Numbered from the stretch's first letter, positions 9,227 through 18,677 are shown. The stretch is DNA of 64,000 nt from Neorhizobium alkalisoli (GCF_007829835.1 NZ_VIWP01000001.1:1261181-1325180); one strand, 5' to 3'. Translations and numbers: made by a program. Notes: generated from the letters alone by a model not told the origin.

Positions 9227-10162
9227 ATGCATATTCCGAATATCAACAGCATCGATCTCAACTTGCTGAAAGTTTTTGACGCCGTTTACCGCGAGGGAAA
9301 TGTCGCGGCCGCTGCCCGGCGAATGGGCATGAGCCAGCCCGCTGCGAGCCATGCTCTGGCAAGGCTGCGGCATGCCTTGGGTGACGATCTCTTCGTGCGT
9401 TCGGCCCGTGGCATGCTGCCGACGGCGCGCGCGGAGCAAGTGGCCGGACCTATCCGGCAGGCGCTTGGTTATCTTGAGCTTGGTCTCCAATCACATGTCT
9501 TTGATCCGGCGACCTCGACCCATCGCTTCAGCGTCGCCCTCGACAATTGCAGCGCGATTGCGCTGACAGCGAGGATACTGAGTGGCGTGAGCCAGGCAGC
9601 GCCGGGCGTCTCAATCCATCTCCGGCCAAGCGGCACGATCGACGTCGACGGCATGATGGATGCTTCCGAACTGGATCTGTTCATCGGTCGACCCGGTGAG
9701 AGCCGGGAACGTTTCTGTTCGCAGGTGGTCAGCAGTGATCCGTTCGTGGTCGTGCATCCGGGTCACAGCAACAGCCTCGATGGCGTCATGTCTGTCGAAG
9801 AGCTTGTGTCGACGCCGCATCTTCAGCTGTCGTCGACAGGTGACGACACCAGCTTTCTCGATGCCTGGCTGGAAAAGCAGGGGCTGAAACGAACCGTGCA
9901 GCATTCCGTCCCGCTGCTGGGTTATACCAGCGAGCTTCGCCAGAAGGATCTTCTCGTCGTCATGCGCCGCCCGATTGCCGAGGTCATCTCCGGGGACGGC
10001 GGCCTGTCGATCCGCCAGCTTCCTTTCGCATCACCCTTGGTCGATACCTGTCTGCGCTGGCACAGAAGAGTCGATACTAACCCTGCCCATGTCTGGCTGC
10101 GGGAGATGATCGGGAGCATTGTCGCTCGCGTGGGCACGGCAAAAGATTCCAGTTTGGCCTGA
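9227..10162 (+). CDS. LysR-family transcriptional regulator
   Basis: Regulator of 311 residues. I chose ATG 9227 (MHIPNINSIDLNLLKVFDAV) because the family begins this way; the in-frame TTG at 9197 adds ten residues unlike the family. The winged helix is at residues 8-65 (NVAAAARRMGMSQPAASHALARLRHALGDDLF), followed by a substrate-binding domain with the PBP2-type fold. NodD/LinR-type regulators start in a similar way. It is divergent from the iron-chelate importer and may control it, but this is positional inference. No rhizobial nod genes are nearby. Confidence 0.87.
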   Translation: MHIPNINSIDLNLLKVFDAVYREGNVAAAARRMGMSQPAASHALARLRHALGDDLFVRSARGMLPTARAEQVAGPIRQALGYLELGLQSHVFDPATSTHRFSVALDNCSAIALTARILSGVSQAAPGVSIHLRPSGTIDVDGMMDASELDLFIGRPGESRERFCSQVVSSDPFVVVHPGHSNSLDGVMSVEELVSTPHLQLSSTGDDTSFLDAWLEKQGLKRTVQHSVPLLGYTSELRQKDLLVVMRRPIAEVISGDGGLSIRQLPFASPLVDTCLRWHRRVDTNPAHVWLREMIGSIVARVGTAKDSSLA

Positions 10163-10224
10163 GGCTTCGTTGCCTGCCACGTGACTGGCCGCTTTAAAGC
10201 GCGCTGTGATGTTGGAAGGCGCTT

Positions 10225-10608
10225 CTAGTGAGGGATTTGTGCAGATAGATGAACCGTCGCGCCAACTTTTAGCGCTGCGGCTGCTAGACGTTTATCTCTC
10301 GTCCACAAGCTGGCTCGCCGGTCAAGGAGCGTCGAAGTCAGCAGGTGTGCATCAGTGTAGCCAATCCCCATGCTGAAAATCGCGTGGCGATCAATCACCG
10401 TCATTACCTCTGCGTGAGTCGCGATTACCGCTTCGCGTTGAGCTGCGAGAAACGCTATAACGGCATCCCGCTCTCGCAGACTTCCCAAAGCCAGTTCGCC
10501 GATGACGAAGGGGTGGCAAAGCAGCCGGTCGTCCTCGATTATCTTGCGCAGTTCCGCGTTACCTTGTCGAAAGTGGTCGATCCAGATTGAGCTGTCGACA
10601 AGGATCAC
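10225..10608 (-). CDS. vapC: VapC-type PIN-domain toxin (ribonuclease)
   Basis: PIN-domain protein of 127 residues. The four metal-binding acids are in place: Asp5 (MILVDSSIWI), Glu38 (GELALGS), Asp86 (YTDAHLL) and Asp105 (TRDKRL). VapC toxins cleave tRNA or rRNA and are held inactive by a VapB partner. The start overlaps the antitoxin stop by four bases, the standard arrangement for translational coupling. It appears intact. Confidence 0.92.
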   Translation of the reverse strand: MILVDSSIWIDHFRQGNAELRKIIEDDRLLCHPFVIGELALGSLRERDAVIAFLAAQREAVIATHAEVMTVIDRHAIFSMGIGYTDAHLLTSTLLDRRASLWTRDKRLAAAALKVGATVHLSAQIPH

Positions 10609-10805
10609 TTGGCCACTTCACTTCGTTGGCGAGGAGCTGCTTCGGCATCTGGCATTGAACCACCAAGGGCGATCAGCCGTTTGCCTGATTCAACCCGCAC
10701 AAGCGTCTCCAGTGCCTGCCGGACAAGAGCAGCAGTCTCCTTGGTGCCCGTCAGGGACTTGGCGCGTTCTACGAGGCTATCGTCAAGGTTGATGGTAGAT
10801 CGCAT
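10605..10805 (-). CDS. vapB: VapB-type antitoxin
   Basis: Small protein of 66 residues. I chose ATG 10805 because the family begins MRSTINLDDSLVERAKSLTG, a ribbon-helix-helix type DNA-binding start; the longer frame to 10853 adds an unrelated leader. The C-terminal part (GKRLIALGGSMPDAEA) is the segment that typically enters the toxin groove. It is the first gene of the pair and probably represses its own promoter. The gap to the type I secretion adaptor gene at 10867 is 61 bases. Confidence 0.9.
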   Translation of the reverse strand: MRSTINLDDSLVERAKSLTGTKETAALVRQALETLVRVESGKRLIALGGSMPDAEAAPRQRSEVAK

Positions 10806-10866
10806 ATCCTGGCTCCAAAATCTGGCTACATATTTAGCACCATTTGGTGTCAAATTCTACGCCCGC

Positions 10867-12186
10867 TCAGCTTTCCCTAAACGCCCGCATCATCTGGTCG
10901 TAGAAAGGCTTGATCAGATAGGAAGCGGCGCTGCGCTCGCCTGTCTGGATAAAGGCTTCGACCGGCATGCCGGGCACGATCGCGACATTGCCGAGGCGGG
11001 CGAGTTCCGCTCCGGAGATGGCGATACGAACGCTGTAATAGGACGCACCGGTGCGCGTATCCGTCGAGACGTCGGGCGATATGCTCTGGACCATGCCCTT
11101 GATCTCCGGTGTCGTTCTCTGGCTGAAGGCCGAGAAGCGCAGCGAGGCGCCCTGACTCAGGTGCATCTGGTCGATATCCTGCGGCTTGATGCGCGCGTCG
11201 ACCGCTAGCAGGTCATCGACCGGCACTATCTGCATCAGAACATCGCCCGGCGCGATGACGCCGCCGACGGTGTGGACGGTCAGTTCATGCACATAGCCAT
11301 CCTGCGGCGCGCGGATATCGATGCGCTTCAGCTGGTCGGCTTCGGCGATTTCGCGCTCCTCCAGTTCGCCGATCTTGCCGTCGATCTCGCGGATCTCGCC
11401 GGCCACTTCGCTTGCCAGATCCTCATCGATCTGGATGATCTGCAGCTCGATCTCGCTGATCTTCACCTTGGCCGCGGCAATCGCCGAGGAGAGCTGTGCG
11501 TGTTCGCCACGGGTGCGGACGACATCGCGTTCCAGCGTGTTCAGCCGGTTGAATTCGATGATCTTCTGATCCCACAGCCTGCGGGCGTTATCCGCTTCCT
11601 TGGCAATCAGCAGGCCTTCCTCGTCCTTGGCGTTTTGTTGCGCCAGGAGGCCGTTGATCTGTTCGTTGAGTTGGCCGATGCGCTCGCGCAGCTGGCTGCG
11701 CTGACCATCGCGGGCCGCCTTGCGGACGGCAAAAAGGCGGCTCTCGGCGCGGGTGATCTCCTTGACCGCACTCTCCTCCATGCGGGCAACGAGCTCGGGC
11801 GTAAATTCGATCGTGTCGCTACGATCACGCTCCGCCTGCAAGCGGGCCTTCCTGCCACGCAGCTGGTCCAGGCCCTTGGTGACGACGGCGAGGTTTGCCT
11901 TCAACACCGTATCGTCCAGCCGGATCAGGAGGTCGCCGGTCTTCACCCGCGCATCGTTCTGTACAAGGATATGGCTGACGACACCGCCACTCGGATGCTG
12001 CACCTTCTTGGCGTAACTGGCCGAAACGACCATGCCGGGCGAGATCAGCGCGCCAGCAATGTCGGTCGCGGCAGCCCAGCCGCCGATGCCGCAATTGAGC
12101 AGCAGGATCAGCGCAACACCGATCGTCAAATGTCTGCGGATCGATTTGCGGATCGAGCGCGGATCGTTTTCTTTCACTTCCTGCAT
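10867..12186 (-). CDS. Type I secretion periplasmic adaptor, HlyD/PrtE family
   Basis: Membrane-fusion protein of 439 residues linking the inner-membrane ABC exporter to an outer-membrane channel. It has a single N-terminal membrane helix (LTIGVALILLLNCGIGGWAA). A lipoyl-like half follows (VVSASYAKKVQHPSGGVVSHILVQNDARVKTGDLLIRLDD). Then come a long alpha-helical hairpin (about residues 100-290), the second lipoyl half (IRAPQDGYVHELTVHTVGGVIAPGDVLMQIVP) and the C-terminal beta domain (VPGMPVEAFIQTGERSAASYLIKPF). It is the last gene of the minus-strand secretion operon; no TolC-type gene is present in the window. Confidence 0.92.
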   Translation of the reverse strand: MQEVKENDPRSIRKSIRRHLTIGVALILLLNCGIGGWAAATDIAGALISPGMVVSASYAKKVQHPSGGVVSHILVQNDARVKTGDLLIRLDDTVLKANLAVVTKGLDQLRGRKARLQAERDRSDTIEFTPELVARMEESAVKEITRAESRLFAVRKAARDGQRSQLRERIGQLNEQINGLLAQQNAKDEEGLLIAKEADNARRLWDQKIIEFNRLNTLERDVVRTRGEHAQLSSAIAAAKVKISEIELQIIQIDEDLASEVAGEIREIDGKIGELEEREIAEADQLKRIDIRAPQDGYVHELTVHTVGGVIAPGDVLMQIVPVDDLLAVDARIKPQDIDQMHLSQGASLRFSAFSQRTTPEIKGMVQSISPDVSTDTRTGASYYSVRIAISGAELARLGNVAIVPGMPVEAFIQTGERSAASYLIKPFYDQMMRAFRES

Positions 12187-12250
12187 GTCGCTACACCAGA
12201 CAAAAGATCGTTTTCAGGGAAGGTGCCGACCGTTGCGATCGGCATGTGGA

Positions 12251-13246
12251 TCAGACTTCGAAGCGGAAATCGCTGGCCGAGAGGCTGGAGAGAGGGACGT
12301 GGCTAAGCGTCAGAGTCGATCCGTCATGCAGCGTCAGCACCGTGCCAAGATCCGTTGGGGTCAGACTGTGGGACAGCGCCGCAAAATCCGCGAACTCGCT
12401 TTTTGCCACTTCGATGATGTCGCGATCGCCGCCGGCCTTGAAATCCATCACCGTGTCATGGCCGTAGCCGGCGCGGAACAGAAACGTGTCGGCGCCGGCG
12501 CCGCCAGTCATCTCGTCATTGCCTTTGTCGCCGACGAGAAAATCGTCACCGTTGCCACCGGAAAGGATGTCGTCGCCGCGCCCGCCCATCAGCCGGTCAT
12601 TGCCGCCGCGGCCGAATAGAAGGTCGTTGCCGTCGCGTCCGAAAATGTAGTCATTGTCCTCTCCGCCCTCGATCGTGTCTTTTTGGTCGGTGCCGAGGCG
12701 GACATTGGCCTCCTGGTTCGGATCGGGATCGGTCGCGGGGTCTTCCGGCGTGCTGGCCGTTTGTTCCGCCGATTGAGAGATATCGGCGCCACTGGCTTCG
12801 TGGCCATGATGCGGGAAGATCCGCCCGGCGCCGAAATCCGCCCCACTGTGGCCGAACCTCGGATGGCCCGTGCCATGCATGAAAGGCCCATCGCCGAGTT
12901 CGCGCGGATGATGCAGGCCATCGACGCCGATCCGACCGAAATCCACCGGAGACTGGTCGACCGTGTCATTGGGATGTTCCGGCGGCACCGGATGGAGATG
13001 ATTGTCGGTGCCGACATGGGAGTCGGGGAGCGGCTTCGAGCTCGAAATGGGTCTCGCTGCCTTTCTGGCAGCCTCGCCGCCGGCATGCTGTTCCGGTTCG
13101 GTCGCATCGGCGCTGATGCCGTCCATGGCCGCGGCGGTGCCGATCAGGCCGCTTTCGATCAGGAGCATCACGGCGGTGCCGATCATCGTATCACGGCGTA
13201 TTGTGCCACCCGTATCGCGGGCCTGGAATTTCATGGGGTTTCTCAT
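12251..13246 (-). CDS. His-rich protein with N-terminal membrane segment and C-terminal RTX repeats
   Basis: Protein of 331 residues with three parts. Residues about 20-42 are hydrophobic (MIGTAVMLLIESGLIGTAAAM), residues about 78-152 are rich in histidine, proline and acidic residues, and the C-terminus from about 185 has RTX nonapeptides (DNDYIFGRDGNDLLFGRGG...) followed by a type I secretion-like tail (DSTLTLSHVPLSSLSASDFRFEV-like). The tail closely resembles that of the large RTX protein at 15093-18677. Its start overlaps the exporter ATPase stop by four bases. I see no enzymatic domain. It may be a second exported substrate or a membrane-tethered calcium-binding accessory. Confidence 0.72.
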   Translation of the reverse strand: MRNPMKFQARDTGGTIRRDTMIGTAVMLLIESGLIGTAAAMDGISADATEPEQHAGGEAARKAARPISSSKPLPDSHVGTDNHLHPVPPEHPNDTVDQSPVDFGRIGVDGLHHPRELGDGPFMHGTGHPRFGHSGADFGAGRIFPHHGHEASGADISQSAEQTASTPEDPATDPDPNQEANVRLGTDQKDTIEGGEDNDYIFGRDGNDLLFGRGGNDRLMGGRGDDILSGGNGDDFLVGDKGNDEMTGGAGADTFLFRAGYGHDTVMDFKAGGDRDIIEVAKSEFADFAALSHSLTPTDLGTVLTLHDGSTLTLSHVPLSSLSASDFRFEV

Positions 13247-14970
13247 GATGCAGCTGCCGGTTTGGAAATGATCTTGAGGGCTGGATTGGGCTGCAGGACT
13301 TTTGCGAGAACTTCATCCTTCGGACCAAAGGCCTGCTGACGGCCGCCAGCCATCGCGAGGATGAGGTCAACCGCTGCCAGCGCGCTTGGTCGGTGTGCGA
13401 CGACAATGACGATCCCGCCGCGCTGACGTACTCCGATCATGGCCTGGGTGAGAGCTGCCTCGCCTTCACCATCAAGGTTGGAATTGGGCTCGTCGAGCAC
13501 GACGAGAAAGGGATCACCGAACAGGGCGCGCGCCAGTGCCAGCCGCTGCTTCTGGCCGGAAGAGAGGCTTTCGCCCTGTTCGCCGACGGGTGTGTCGTAA
13601 CCCTGCGGCAGGCCGAGGATGAGCTCGTGGATCGAGGCGGCTCTCGCGGCGGCGATGATTTTTTCCGGCGTGGCGGTCGGATCGAAACGGCAGATGTTTT
13701 CGCCGACCGTGCCGTCCAGGAGTTCGACATTCTGGGGCAGGTAGCCGATATGCGCGCCGAGCGCTTCCGGAGACCAGAGGTTCAGGGGTGCGCCGTCGAT
13801 TGCGATCGTTCCGCGCTGCGGGCTCCAAATCCCGACGAGAAGGCGGGCGAGCGAGGATTTTCCCGATGCGCTGGGGCCGATGACGCCAAGGCCGCTTCCC
13901 GGCTTCAGCACGAAGCTGACATCCTGCACCACGACCCGCTGCACATCCGGCGGCGTCGCTGCGAGGTTCTGCACGGCGACCTCGAATTGCGGTTTCGGAA
14001 GTGGCATGGGCGGATCCTGCTCGGGCAGGAGGACCAGCAGCTTGTCCAGCCGCTGCTTTGCCTGCCGTGCAGCGGAAAAACCCTTCCAGTTGGAGATCGC
14101 CAGATCGATCGGCGCCAGCGCGCGGGCCGAAAGGATCGAGCCGGCGATGATGACGCCCGACGTGGTTTCCTGGCCGATCACCAGATAGGCGCCGACGGCA
14201 AGGACGGCGGATTGCAGGAGCATGCGAAACACCCGGCCAAGACCACCAAAACCGCCGGACGTGTCGCTGGTCGATTGCTGTGCCTCGATATGACGGCGGC
14301 TAACCTCCTGCCAGCGCTGCCTGACCCGGCCGGTCATGCCCATGGCGACCAGCGCTTCGGCATTGCGGCGGCTCATCTCGAGAATGCGACTGCGGGCAAC
14401 GCTCTGACGTGCCGTCTCCTGGGTCGGGAGACGCGACATGATTTCGGTCAGAAGCGTCAAAAAGACCAGGAAGATGACGCCGCAGAGAACGGCCATGCCG
14501 AGCAGCTGGTGGAACAGAAAACAGATGCCGAGATAGAAGGGCAGCCAGGGAAGATCGAAGAAGGCGCCCGGTCCCGAGCTCGATAGAAAACCACGGATCG
14601 TATCGAGATCGCGCAGCGGCTGGCTATTCTCGGCTGCGCGCGGCGCCTTCAGCTGCAGGCCGATGACGGCATCGAAGACGCGCGAACCGAGCGTCTGATC
14701 GAGGCTGGCGCCGATCCGAGTCAAGAGCCGCGTGCGCATCAGTTCCAGCGCGCCCTGGAAGAAATAGAGGATCGCAACGAGTGCGAAGAGGCCCGCCAGC
14801 GTCGGCAGGCTGCCGCTCGGAATGACGCGGTCATAGACCTCCATCATGAACAGCGAACCGGACAAGGCGAGGATATTGATGAAGCCGCTGAAGACCCCGA
14901 TGCCGATGAATGCACCCCGGAAGGCGCTGAGTGCATCGGCGATTTCGGACCCTGATTTGTTCTTGCGCAT
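13243..14970 (-). CDS. Type I secretion ABC transporter/ATPase, PrtD family
   Basis: Fused permease-ATPase of 575 residues. The N-terminal half has a type-1 exporter membrane domain without a C39 peptidase domain. The ATPase half has Walker A GPSASGKSS, signature LSSGQKQRLALARAL and Walker B LVVLDEPNSNLD. PrtD/HasD-type exporters take unprocessed RTX proteins with C-terminal signals, which matches the two RTX proteins encoded on either side. The ATG at 14970 is preceded directly by an in-frame GTG at 14973; either could serve. Confidence 0.93.
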   Translation of the reverse strand: MRKNKSGSEIADALSAFRGAFIGIGVFSGFINILALSGSLFMMEVYDRVIPSGSLPTLAGLFALVAILYFFQGALELMRTRLLTRIGASLDQTLGSRVFDAVIGLQLKAPRAAENSQPLRDLDTIRGFLSSSGPGAFFDLPWLPFYLGICFLFHQLLGMAVLCGVIFLVFLTLLTEIMSRLPTQETARQSVARSRILEMSRRNAEALVAMGMTGRVRQRWQEVSRRHIEAQQSTSDTSGGFGGLGRVFRMLLQSAVLAVGAYLVIGQETTSGVIIAGSILSARALAPIDLAISNWKGFSAARQAKQRLDKLLVLLPEQDPPMPLPKPQFEVAVQNLAATPPDVQRVVVQDVSFVLKPGSGLGVIGPSASGKSSLARLLVGIWSPQRGTIAIDGAPLNLWSPEALGAHIGYLPQNVELLDGTVGENICRFDPTATPEKIIAAARAASIHELILGLPQGYDTPVGEQGESLSSGQKQRLALARALFGDPFLVVLDEPNSNLDGEGEAALTQAMIGVRQRGGIVIVVAHRPSALAAVDLILAMAGGRQQAFGPKDEVLAKVLQPNPALKIISKPAAAS

Positions 14971-15042
14971 CACGACAGCCGCTACTCTTTAAAACGACGG
15001 TTGAGGGGATATTTGCCGAAGGCGGAAACCACCTAAGGGCAT

Positions 15043-15067
15043 GTCCCGCGCCATCATGGCGCGGGAC
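15043..15067 (-). terminator. Strong hairpin between RTX gene and exporter gene
   Basis: Perfect 10-bp inverted repeat (GTCCCGCGCC / GGCGCGGGAC) around a 5-base loop, 25 bases after the stop of the large RTX gene on the minus strand. There is no T-run, so it may be a partial terminator or an mRNA-stabilising 3' structure giving more RTX mRNA than exporter mRNA, as in other type I operons. Confidence 0.5.
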
Positions 15068-15092
15068 TGTGTCAGCGTGATCAAGCCGGAGA

Positions 15093-18000
15093 TCAGGCCG
15101 CGAAGTGAAACTGGTCCGCGGTGAGGTGCGCCTTGTCGACATTGGCGAAGGTTAGCGTCGAGTGGTCGTCGAGGGTCAGAACCGTGCCGAGCGCCGTATC
15201 GGCAAGATGTTCGGAGAGCTCTGCGAAGTCGGCAAAATCCGCCTTCGAGATATCGACGATGTCGCCGCCGCCGAAATCCAGGATCGTGTCATGGCCGAAA
15301 CCGGAGCGGAAGACGAAGCTGTCGTTGCCAGCACCGCCGGTCATCCGGTCATTGCCCTTGTCACCGATCAGCACGTCGTCACCGGCATCGCCGAACAGCG
15401 TGTCGTTACCAACGCCGCCATTGATGACGTCGGCGCCGTTTCCCCCGAAGAGGTAGTCATTGCCGTCGCCGCCGTCGATGACGTCTGCGCCGTCACGGCC
15501 GAAGGCATAATCACCGCCGCCATAGGCGGTGATGGCGTCGTCCTGGTCGGTCCCCATCAGGATATTCGAACCTTCGTCGCCGATGATGACGTTCTGCGGC
15601 TTGCCTTCGCCATTGACCGTTAGCGTGAAGCTGCCGGTATCGCTCGCCGTGCCGTCACTGACGGTATAGGAGAGCGTCAGGGTTGCCGTATCGCCATCAT
15701 TGAGACCGGCAAACAGGCTGCCGGGTGTGAAGGTGAGCTTGCCATCGACGATCGAGAAGGCAGCCTTGGCGGCTTCGGCGGAGAGCGCGACGCCATCGAC
15801 ACCTTCGACCGTGAAACCGGACAGCGACAGAGCGTTGCCATCGATATCGGTATCGTTGGCGACCAGATCGAAGACCTTGGTCTCATTCTCCATTACCGAG
15901 CCGGTGTCGTTGACAGCCACAGGTCCGTCATTGACCGGGGTGACGCTGATATCGATGACCTGCTCGACGAGGCCGCCATGGCCGTCGGAGACGACCACCG
16001 TAAAATGGTCGGCACCGTTGTAATTCGCGGTCGGGTCATAGGTCCAGGCGCCGGTAGCGGCATCCAGCGAGATTGCGCCATGAGCCGGACCGAAGCCGTC
16101 CTTGATGGCAAAGGCGAGCGTGTCCTTGTCGGCATCGGAAGCGACGATCTGGCCGATGATCTGCGTGTCCTCGTTGCCGACGGCAAGCGCCGGCGTGGTG
16201 ACGACGGGACCGCGGTTGACGACGGCGCCAGAGATCTGGTCGCCGACCAGAACCGTGCCGTCGGCAAAGGAGATGACTTCGACACCACCACCGGCAAGCT
16301 GGTCCTTCAGGGTGATCGTCTCGCTGCCGATCTGGATCTCGATGTCCGAACCGTTGCGATGGAACACGACATCGCCGCGCGCCGCGTCGTCGAGGAAGAG
16401 CTGGTCGCGGTCCCCCGTCTTGCCGGCGCCCTCGATGATCACGTCGGAACCGGAGCCGGTGCTGTAGATGTAACGGTCGGAGCCGTTGCCGCCGATCAGC
16501 GTATCATTGCCTTCGCCGCCGTCGATCAGGTCGTCGCCATCGCCGCCCTTGATCGTGTCATTGCCTTCGTTCCCGATCAGCGTGTCATCGCCGGCACCGC
16601 CATCGATCGTATCGTTTCCGAGACCGCCAAGAACGACGTCGGAGCCGCTGCCGCCAGTCAGCACATCGTCGCCGTCCGTACCCTGGATGAGGTTGTGATC
16701 GCCGTCGTCACCGTCGGTCAGCGGAATGCGGTAACCGTAGGTGTTGAGATAGTTGGCGGCGATGCGCAATTCGTCGGTCTGGAAGATCGATACGCCCTGG
16801 TCCGCCCAGTAACCGAAGACGAGATCCGGACGGCCGAGGGCCACGAAATCACCGCGGCCGCCGCTCATCGAGCCGTCGGCATTGTCCTGGCCGGCAAACA
16901 GCGTGTTGATGAAATAACGCACGTCATACTGGTCGAAGACGGCCTTCATCTGGTCGGTGAAGAACGGACCCGGATCTGTGACCCAGCCATGCGAGTTCGG
17001 ATTGACGTTGATCTCGACCGCATCGGGATGCAGTTCGGCAAAGGCTTTTGCGACCAGCGTCGGGGAGATGCCGGGATACATGATCGGCATGAAATGCACG
17101 CCGGGTGCCGAAGCGGCGAGTGCCGCCTTGATCGTGGCAATGTCGCCCTCGTTGTTGATCGCGGCCTTGAAGATCACCTGGTTGGCGACGCCGGCCTTTT
17201 CGGCAAGTGCCGAAACCGCTGCGAAATCCGAGACGGCGACCTTGTCGAGATTGACCATCGCCTTGCCCTTGATGGCGGCGAACAGTTCCTCGACGGTCGG
17301 GATCTTCTCGTCGGTTACGACGTTCGAACCCTCGATCTTCAGGTTATAGGTGCGCAGCTGCTCCAGCGTCAGGTCGGAAACGTTGCCGCTGCCGGTCGTG
17401 GTGCGGTTGATCGAGCCGTCATGCATCAGCACGTAATGGCCGTCCTTGGTGCGCATCAGATCGGTTTCGAGAATATCGACGCCGAGGCTGATCGAGCGTT
17501 CGACGGAAGACAGCGAGTTCTCGGCGAGGATGCGGGTGTTGTTTTCCCAATACCCCATGCGATGGGCGGCGATCAGCGAATTGCCGTCCTTGGCGTCTTC
17601 GTAAGAGGCGATGATGGCGTCGACCGAGGCGCCGACATAATGCGGATCGACCGCATCGTTCATGTGCTCCAGACCATCCGGAACGACATGCAGTCCGGCA
17701 TCTTCCAGCTGGCCCGACGGGAAATCGCGGGTCTGGACGATCCAGCCCTTGCCATTGGCCATCGGTTGGTAGGAAACGACATTGTCGATATTGGCGCCGT
17801 CGAGGCCTTCCGAGGTGACGAGGAGCGCACCGTCCTTCGGCGTCTTGCCATCGATATAAAGCTCATATTCGCCGACGCCGATCTTGTTGATCGTGTAATT
17901 GCCGTTCGAAACGGAGGAGGAGCCGTCGCTCAGAACGCGGCCGAAGGTGGTGTAGGCATCGCCCTTCGGGATGAAGGTGAAGCCGTATTCATAGCCGGTA

Positions 18001-18677
18001 TTGGCATAACCATCGGCAACGTTGTCATGTACGTCGATGACCCAGCCGCTGCCATCGGCGAGCGGGCGGGCAGCACCGTACTGGGCGCGGTTTTCGGCGC
18101 CGGTGATCAGAAGAACGCCGTCGGTGAGGCTGTTCACGCCATCGATCTTGATCGTGTAGGAGGCGTCGTTGTTGCGCTGGGTATGGATGCGGCTCGAACC
18201 CTGGCCGGCCGTGGTGATCTGGTGGCCGTTATCGCGGACCCAGGCGCCGATGTAACGCTCGAAGTCGAAATTCGCGACCGAGACGTTGGTGTTGTATTCG
18301 TTGCCGAGCGAGTTGTTGACGGAAACGAAGACAGAATTGTCGCTGCGGATGCCGATCGCAGCCGCACCATATTCGATGCCGTCGTCAAATCCCCAGTCGA
18401 CGCCGTTCTGGGCGACCGAGGCGATGAAAACGCCGCGGGTGAAATCGTTCGTCGCACCGCCAGCGCGCACATGATAGTCGCCGCGATTGGAATCGCCGAT
18501 GCGGCCATGATCGAGCGCGAAGAATTCCGAATGGCCTTCGAGCGTGACGAGGACGTTATTGTCCTGATTGGAGCCGCCGATCTGGTTGGCGGTGATATTG
18601 CCGGCGTCAATCTGGCCCTGGTTGAAAGACACGAAGGCGAAATTGAACGCGCCGCTGTAGACGGGTGAGTTTGTCAT
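15093..18677 (-). CDS. Large RTX protein with glycerophosphodiester phosphodiesterase domain
   Basis: Protein of 1194 residues, probably secreted by the downstream type I system. Residues 1 to about 350 are beta-rich, with two similar segments (DGVLLITGAENRAQYGAARP and DGALLVTSEGLDGANIDNVV). A GDPD domain spans about 365-635: AAHRMGYWENNT, then LAENSLSSVERSI, LGVDILETDLMRTKDGHYVLMHD, and DAVEINVNPNSHGWV. A first RTX block lies at about 665-735, then two cadherin/VCBS-like repeats (about 830-1040), then a second RTX block and the secretion tail. No Sec leader is seen, as expected. The canonical HRG of the GDPD active site reads HRM. The start at 18677 follows a GGGGG ribosome site. Confidence 0.88.
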   Translation of the reverse strand: MTNSPVYSGAFNFAFVSFNQGQIDAGNITANQIGGSNQDNNVLVTLEGHSEFFALDHGRIGDSNRGDYHVRAGGATNDFTRGVFIASVAQNGVDWGFDDGIEYGAAAIGIRSDNSVFVSVNNSLGNEYNTNVSVANFDFERYIGAWVRDNGHQITTAGQGSSRIHTQRNNDASYTIKIDGVNSLTDGVLLITGAENRAQYGAARPLADGSGWVIDVHDNVADGYANTGYEYGFTFIPKGDAYTTFGRVLSDGSSSVSNGNYTINKIGVGEYELYIDGKTPKDGALLVTSEGLDGANIDNVVSYQPMANGKGWIVQTRDFPSGQLEDAGLHVVPDGLEHMNDAVDPHYVGASVDAIIASYEDAKDGNSLIAAHRMGYWENNTRILAENSLSSVERSISLGVDILETDLMRTKDGHYVLMHDGSINRTTTGSGNVSDLTLEQLRTYNLKIEGSNVVTDEKIPTVEELFAAIKGKAMVNLDKVAVSDFAAVSALAEKAGVANQVIFKAAINNEGDIATIKAALAASAPGVHFMPIMYPGISPTLVAKAFAELHPDAVEINVNPNSHGWVTDPGPFFTDQMKAVFDQYDVRYFINTLFAGQDNADGSMSGGRGDFVALGRPDLVFGYWADQGVSIFQTDELRIAANYLNTYGYRIPLTDGDDGDHNLIQGTDGDDVLTGGSGSDVVLGGLGNDTIDGGAGDDTLIGNEGNDTIKGGDGDDLIDGGEGNDTLIGGNGSDRYIYSTGSGSDVIIEGAGKTGDRDQLFLDDAARGDVVFHRNGSDIEIQIGSETITLKDQLAGGGVEVISFADGTVLVGDQISGAVVNRGPVVTTPALAVGNEDTQIIGQIVASDADKDTLAFAIKDGFGPAHGAISLDAATGAWTYDPTANYNGADHFTVVVSDGHGGLVEQVIDISVTPVNDGPVAVNDTGSVMENETKVFDLVANDTDIDGNALSLSGFTVEGVDGVALSAEAAKAAFSIVDGKLTFTPGSLFAGLNDGDTATLTLSYTVSDGTASDTGSFTLTVNGEGKPQNVIIGDEGSNILMGTDQDDAITAYGGGDYAFGRDGADVIDGGDGNDYLFGGNGADVINGGVGNDTLFGDAGDDVLIGDKGNDRMTGGAGNDSFVFRSGFGHDTILDFGGGDIVDISKADFADFAELSEHLADTALGTVLTLDDHSTLTFANVDKAHLTADQFHFAA

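Noticed and set aside
15330..16680. Repeated GC-rich units that could be read as a CRISPR or tandem repeat array
   Set aside because: They are the codons of RTX nonapeptides (GGxGxDxLx) in the large secreted protein, with no spacer structure.
15978..18668. A plus-strand open frame of almost 900 codons opposite the large RTX gene
   Set aside because: It is the mirror of Asp/Gly-rich repeat codons on the minus strand, has no family features, and the minus strand encodes clear GDPD and RTX domains.
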